From positions 186,001-250,000 of the forward strand of contig NZ_JARXHX010000005.1 of the NCBI RefSeq assembly GCF_031127835.1: a DNA stretch of 64,000 nucleotides, written 5' to 3'. A model generated the notes under the pieces. The model was not told the origin of the DNA and did no database searches. It worked only from the letters and a program-made list of their open reading frames with translations. Shown here piece after piece: positions 62,412 to 64,000 of this stretch. Positions within the stretch are counted from its first letter, which is position 1. Each line of letters starts with the position of its first letter. Position numbers and translations under genes: made by a program. This DNA comes from Pelagicoccus sp. SDUM812002 (lineage in GTDB: Bacteria; Verrucomicrobiota; Verrucomicrobiia; Opitutales; Opitutaceae).

Positions 62412-64000
62412 TCACCAAAGGGAAATCGCGCGCAGTCGTTTTCGATATATGCTGGCGATTCGTTCCCTCGAGTAGAGCTCCTTGATGCTTGCTCGAGCGT
62501 GTATTCCCAGCTCATTTGCGTAGTCCGAATCGGAGACCAGTTTGTACATGTAGCTGGCTGCGTGTACGGAATCGGGGTCTGCCCAAATTTGGCCGACCTT
62601 GTACGGACCATGGTTTTGGGTAAGGGGGATGAGCTTGAAATTGACGGGACAGCCGTTTCTGGCGTTTACGAACTCGCTGGTGGCGGACCAGTTTGTGGAA
62701 ACGACTGGTTTCCCGAGCAGCATGCTTTCAGCGACGGTTAGGCCGAATCCTTCGGAACGGTGGAGGGAGATATAGCTGTCGCAAGCTTTCATGAGACCGT
62801 AGGTCATCTCACGGGACAACGTTTTGTCGATGAGGTAGCAATTAGGGATTCCGGCCAGGAGCTCGCGCAGCCCGTTATACGATTTTGGGTTGTTGGCAGC
62901 AGAATGGACCTTGAGTACTAGGCCGACGTCGTTGGCCCGATCGCTCCCAGCAAAGGCTTGGCGAAAGGCTTCGATCGCTGCCTTTGGATTCTTTCGCTCT
63001 TGGTAGCTGTTGAGGTCGTAGGCGAAGGTGAAAAGGAATTTGTCGCTGGGGAGTTCTAGCTCTTTGCGATAGTCGCGGTCGGGAATGGAGAAGTCGATGC
63101 AGTGGGGTACAGTCAAGACGGGGACGGGAGACTTCATGGCGATGGAGTCGCGAACGAAGTTTGAGGGTGCCCAAATTTCGTTGAAGTAGCGCATGTACTT
63201 TGTCCACTCGTCGGGGAAGTCTGGAAGCTCCCATGCCCAGTATGCTATGTTGTACTTGTCCTTTCTGAAATCCAGCCCGTGGTGATGGTCGATATCAGCG
63301 CTCTGGGGCGCGTCGATGTGGAAGATGTTTATGGGGTTCGGATTGGAGTCGCTCAACTCGTTCGCGTACGTTTGGTCGCCTTGGGACGCGAGACAATTGA
63401 CCTTCAAGTTGACGAGCGAAAATGGGAGCTGGCTTTCTTGTAGAGCCTTGGCCGCGACACGGGCGGATTCGCCGATTCCGAGCTCGGCCTTGAACCAACC
63501 CACGAGGTTGACTCCCATCCGAGAGTGCTTGATCACATAGTCTGTATTGAGCGGGTTTGTTGGGTCTTTTTTGAAATCGAAGACATCCTCGCCGTTGATG
63601 TGGATACCGTGGATAGCGAGTCTCTTGTTCAACCTTTGCTCGCGGTATTTGGCGAAAGAAGAGCGTAGCAATTTGGGCAGGAAAGAGGCTTTAGCTAGCT
63701 TGCGTCCGAGGTAGGCGTAAGCGTTGGTCCGTTCGACGCCGAGCAGGATGATTTCCAGTTCTGTCTTGTCGCTCGCCCGTGCCGGCAGATTCTCGAATTC
63801 GAGATGGAACGAGCCTGGAGCGATTGGGTAAGAAGCATTGATGGCGGCATCGTTTATTTTGATAGCGAGGCCAATCTTTCCGGAATCGTGGCCGCTGCAG
63901 CTATCGTGAGAAAATCCTGATATGCCGAGTTTTGAAACCAACGCCCCTCGGGGGATGCTGATCGACGCAAACTCTCGGATCCAGACGCCTAGGAATTCCG
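62412..64000 (-). CDS. GT4-family glycosyltransferase with N-terminal beta module (5' partial)
   Basis: At least 529 residues. The frame stays open to the window end, and the codons before the TTG at 63941 read sensibly (FLGVWIREFASISIPRG), so the gene begins outside the window. An N-terminal beta module is followed by a GVNLVGWFKAELGIGESAR stretch, typical of these GT4 proteins, and a C-terminal catalytic half with LHRSEGFGLTVAESMLLGKP. It probably adds sugars to the surface glycan. Stop at 62412 is convergent with the GT2 gene. Confidence 0.92.
   Translation of the reverse strand, partial: EFLGVWIREFASISIPRGALVSKLGISGFSHDSCSGHDSGKIGLAIKINDAAINASYPIAPGSFHLEFENLPARASDKTELEIILLGVERTNAYAYLGRKLAKASFLPKLLRSSFAKYREQRLNKRLAIHGIHINGEDVFDFKKDPTNPLNTDYVIKHSRMGVNLVGWFKAELGIGESARVAAKALQESQLPFSLVNLKVNCLASQGDQTYANELSDSNPNPINIFHIDAPQSADIDHHHGLDFRKDKYNIAYWAWELPDFPDEWTKYMRYFNEIWAPSNFVRDSIAMKSPVPVLTVPHCIDFSIPDRDYRKELELPSDKFLFTFAYDLNSYQERKNPKAAIEAFRQAFAGSDRANDVGLVLKVHSAANNPKSYNGLRELLAGIPNCYLIDKTLSREMTYGLMKACDSYISLHRSEGFGLTVAESMLLGKPVVSTNWSATSEFVNARNGCPVNFKLIPLTQNHGPYKVGQIWADPDSVHAASYMYKLVSDSDYANELGIHARASIKELYSRERIASIYRKRLRAISLW

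Noticed and set aside
1-64000. CRISPR arrays, rRNA, tRNA, intact transposase genes, toxin-antitoxin pairs
   Set aside because: Looked for by eye in gaps and frames and not seen; a covariance or HMM search would be needed to exclude small or degenerate cases.

Overview
The window reads as chromosome of a Gram-negative bacterium, most likely a marine verrucomicrobiote of the Opitutales/Puniceicoccales type. This rests on a VPDSG-type CTERM protein, a TIGR02597-like surface protein, many signal peptides, TonB-dependent outer-membrane receptors with a TonB2/TtpC-like energiser, and few strong Shine-Dalgarno sites. The lineage is inferred, because no rRNA lies in the window. I found no tRNA, rRNA, CRISPR array or intact insertion sequence.

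Region 1 (1-30.3 kb) is the most unusual. After a hybrid histidine kinase (cut by the window start) and a GT4 glycosyltransferase comes a tight minus-strand operon, 13.8 to 4.5 kb. In order it encodes a Tat-exported FAD L-amino-acid-oxidase-like enzyme, a small cytochrome c, an Amt ammonium channel, a membrane-anchored protein with three fused RidA domains, an aldehyde dehydrogenase, a gamma-glutamyltransferase and an M19 dipeptidase. Facing it are two exported HisC-like PLP aminotransferases. Next come an MFS transporter with a TonB-receptor-like barrel that seems to lack its plug, a divergent complete TonB-dependent receptor, a DUF3450-TtpC-ExbB-ExbD-TonB-TPR operon and a third exported HisC-like aminotransferase. 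My reading is one system: peptides and gamma-glutamyl compounds enter through the receptors and are hydrolysed in the periplasm. Free amino acids are oxidised and transaminated there, imines are hydrolysed by the RidA triplet, electrons may go to cytochrome c and ammonium enters through Amt. Six of these genes, and no others I noticed, share an identical 13-base start-region element, AAAAAGATGTCTA, which supports treating them as a set.

Region 2 (30.3-43.7 kb) holds secreted proteins of unknown role, gpmI, the VPDSG-CTERM protein, a glycerophosphodiesterase, a U32-family protein with a ferredoxin beside it, a ketopantoate-reductase-like gene, and an operon of pabA/trpG, nrdR, an unknown gene and a HIT gene. 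A tgt gene that has lost two zinc cysteines is followed by an MFS transporter. REP-like palindromes with a GTAG head punctuate 3' ends here, and two of them supply the stop codon.

Region 3 (43.8-64 kb) is surface-glycan biology around secA: UDP-glucuronate decarboxylase, several SAM methyltransferases, a TIGR02597-like/FN3 secreted pair, and a more AT-rich minus-strand operon. That operon encodes a three-module glycosyltransferase, a secreted beta-helix protein, two methyltransferases and a radical SAM enzyme with an N-terminal beta module. Two more glycosyltransferases follow, the last cut by the window end.
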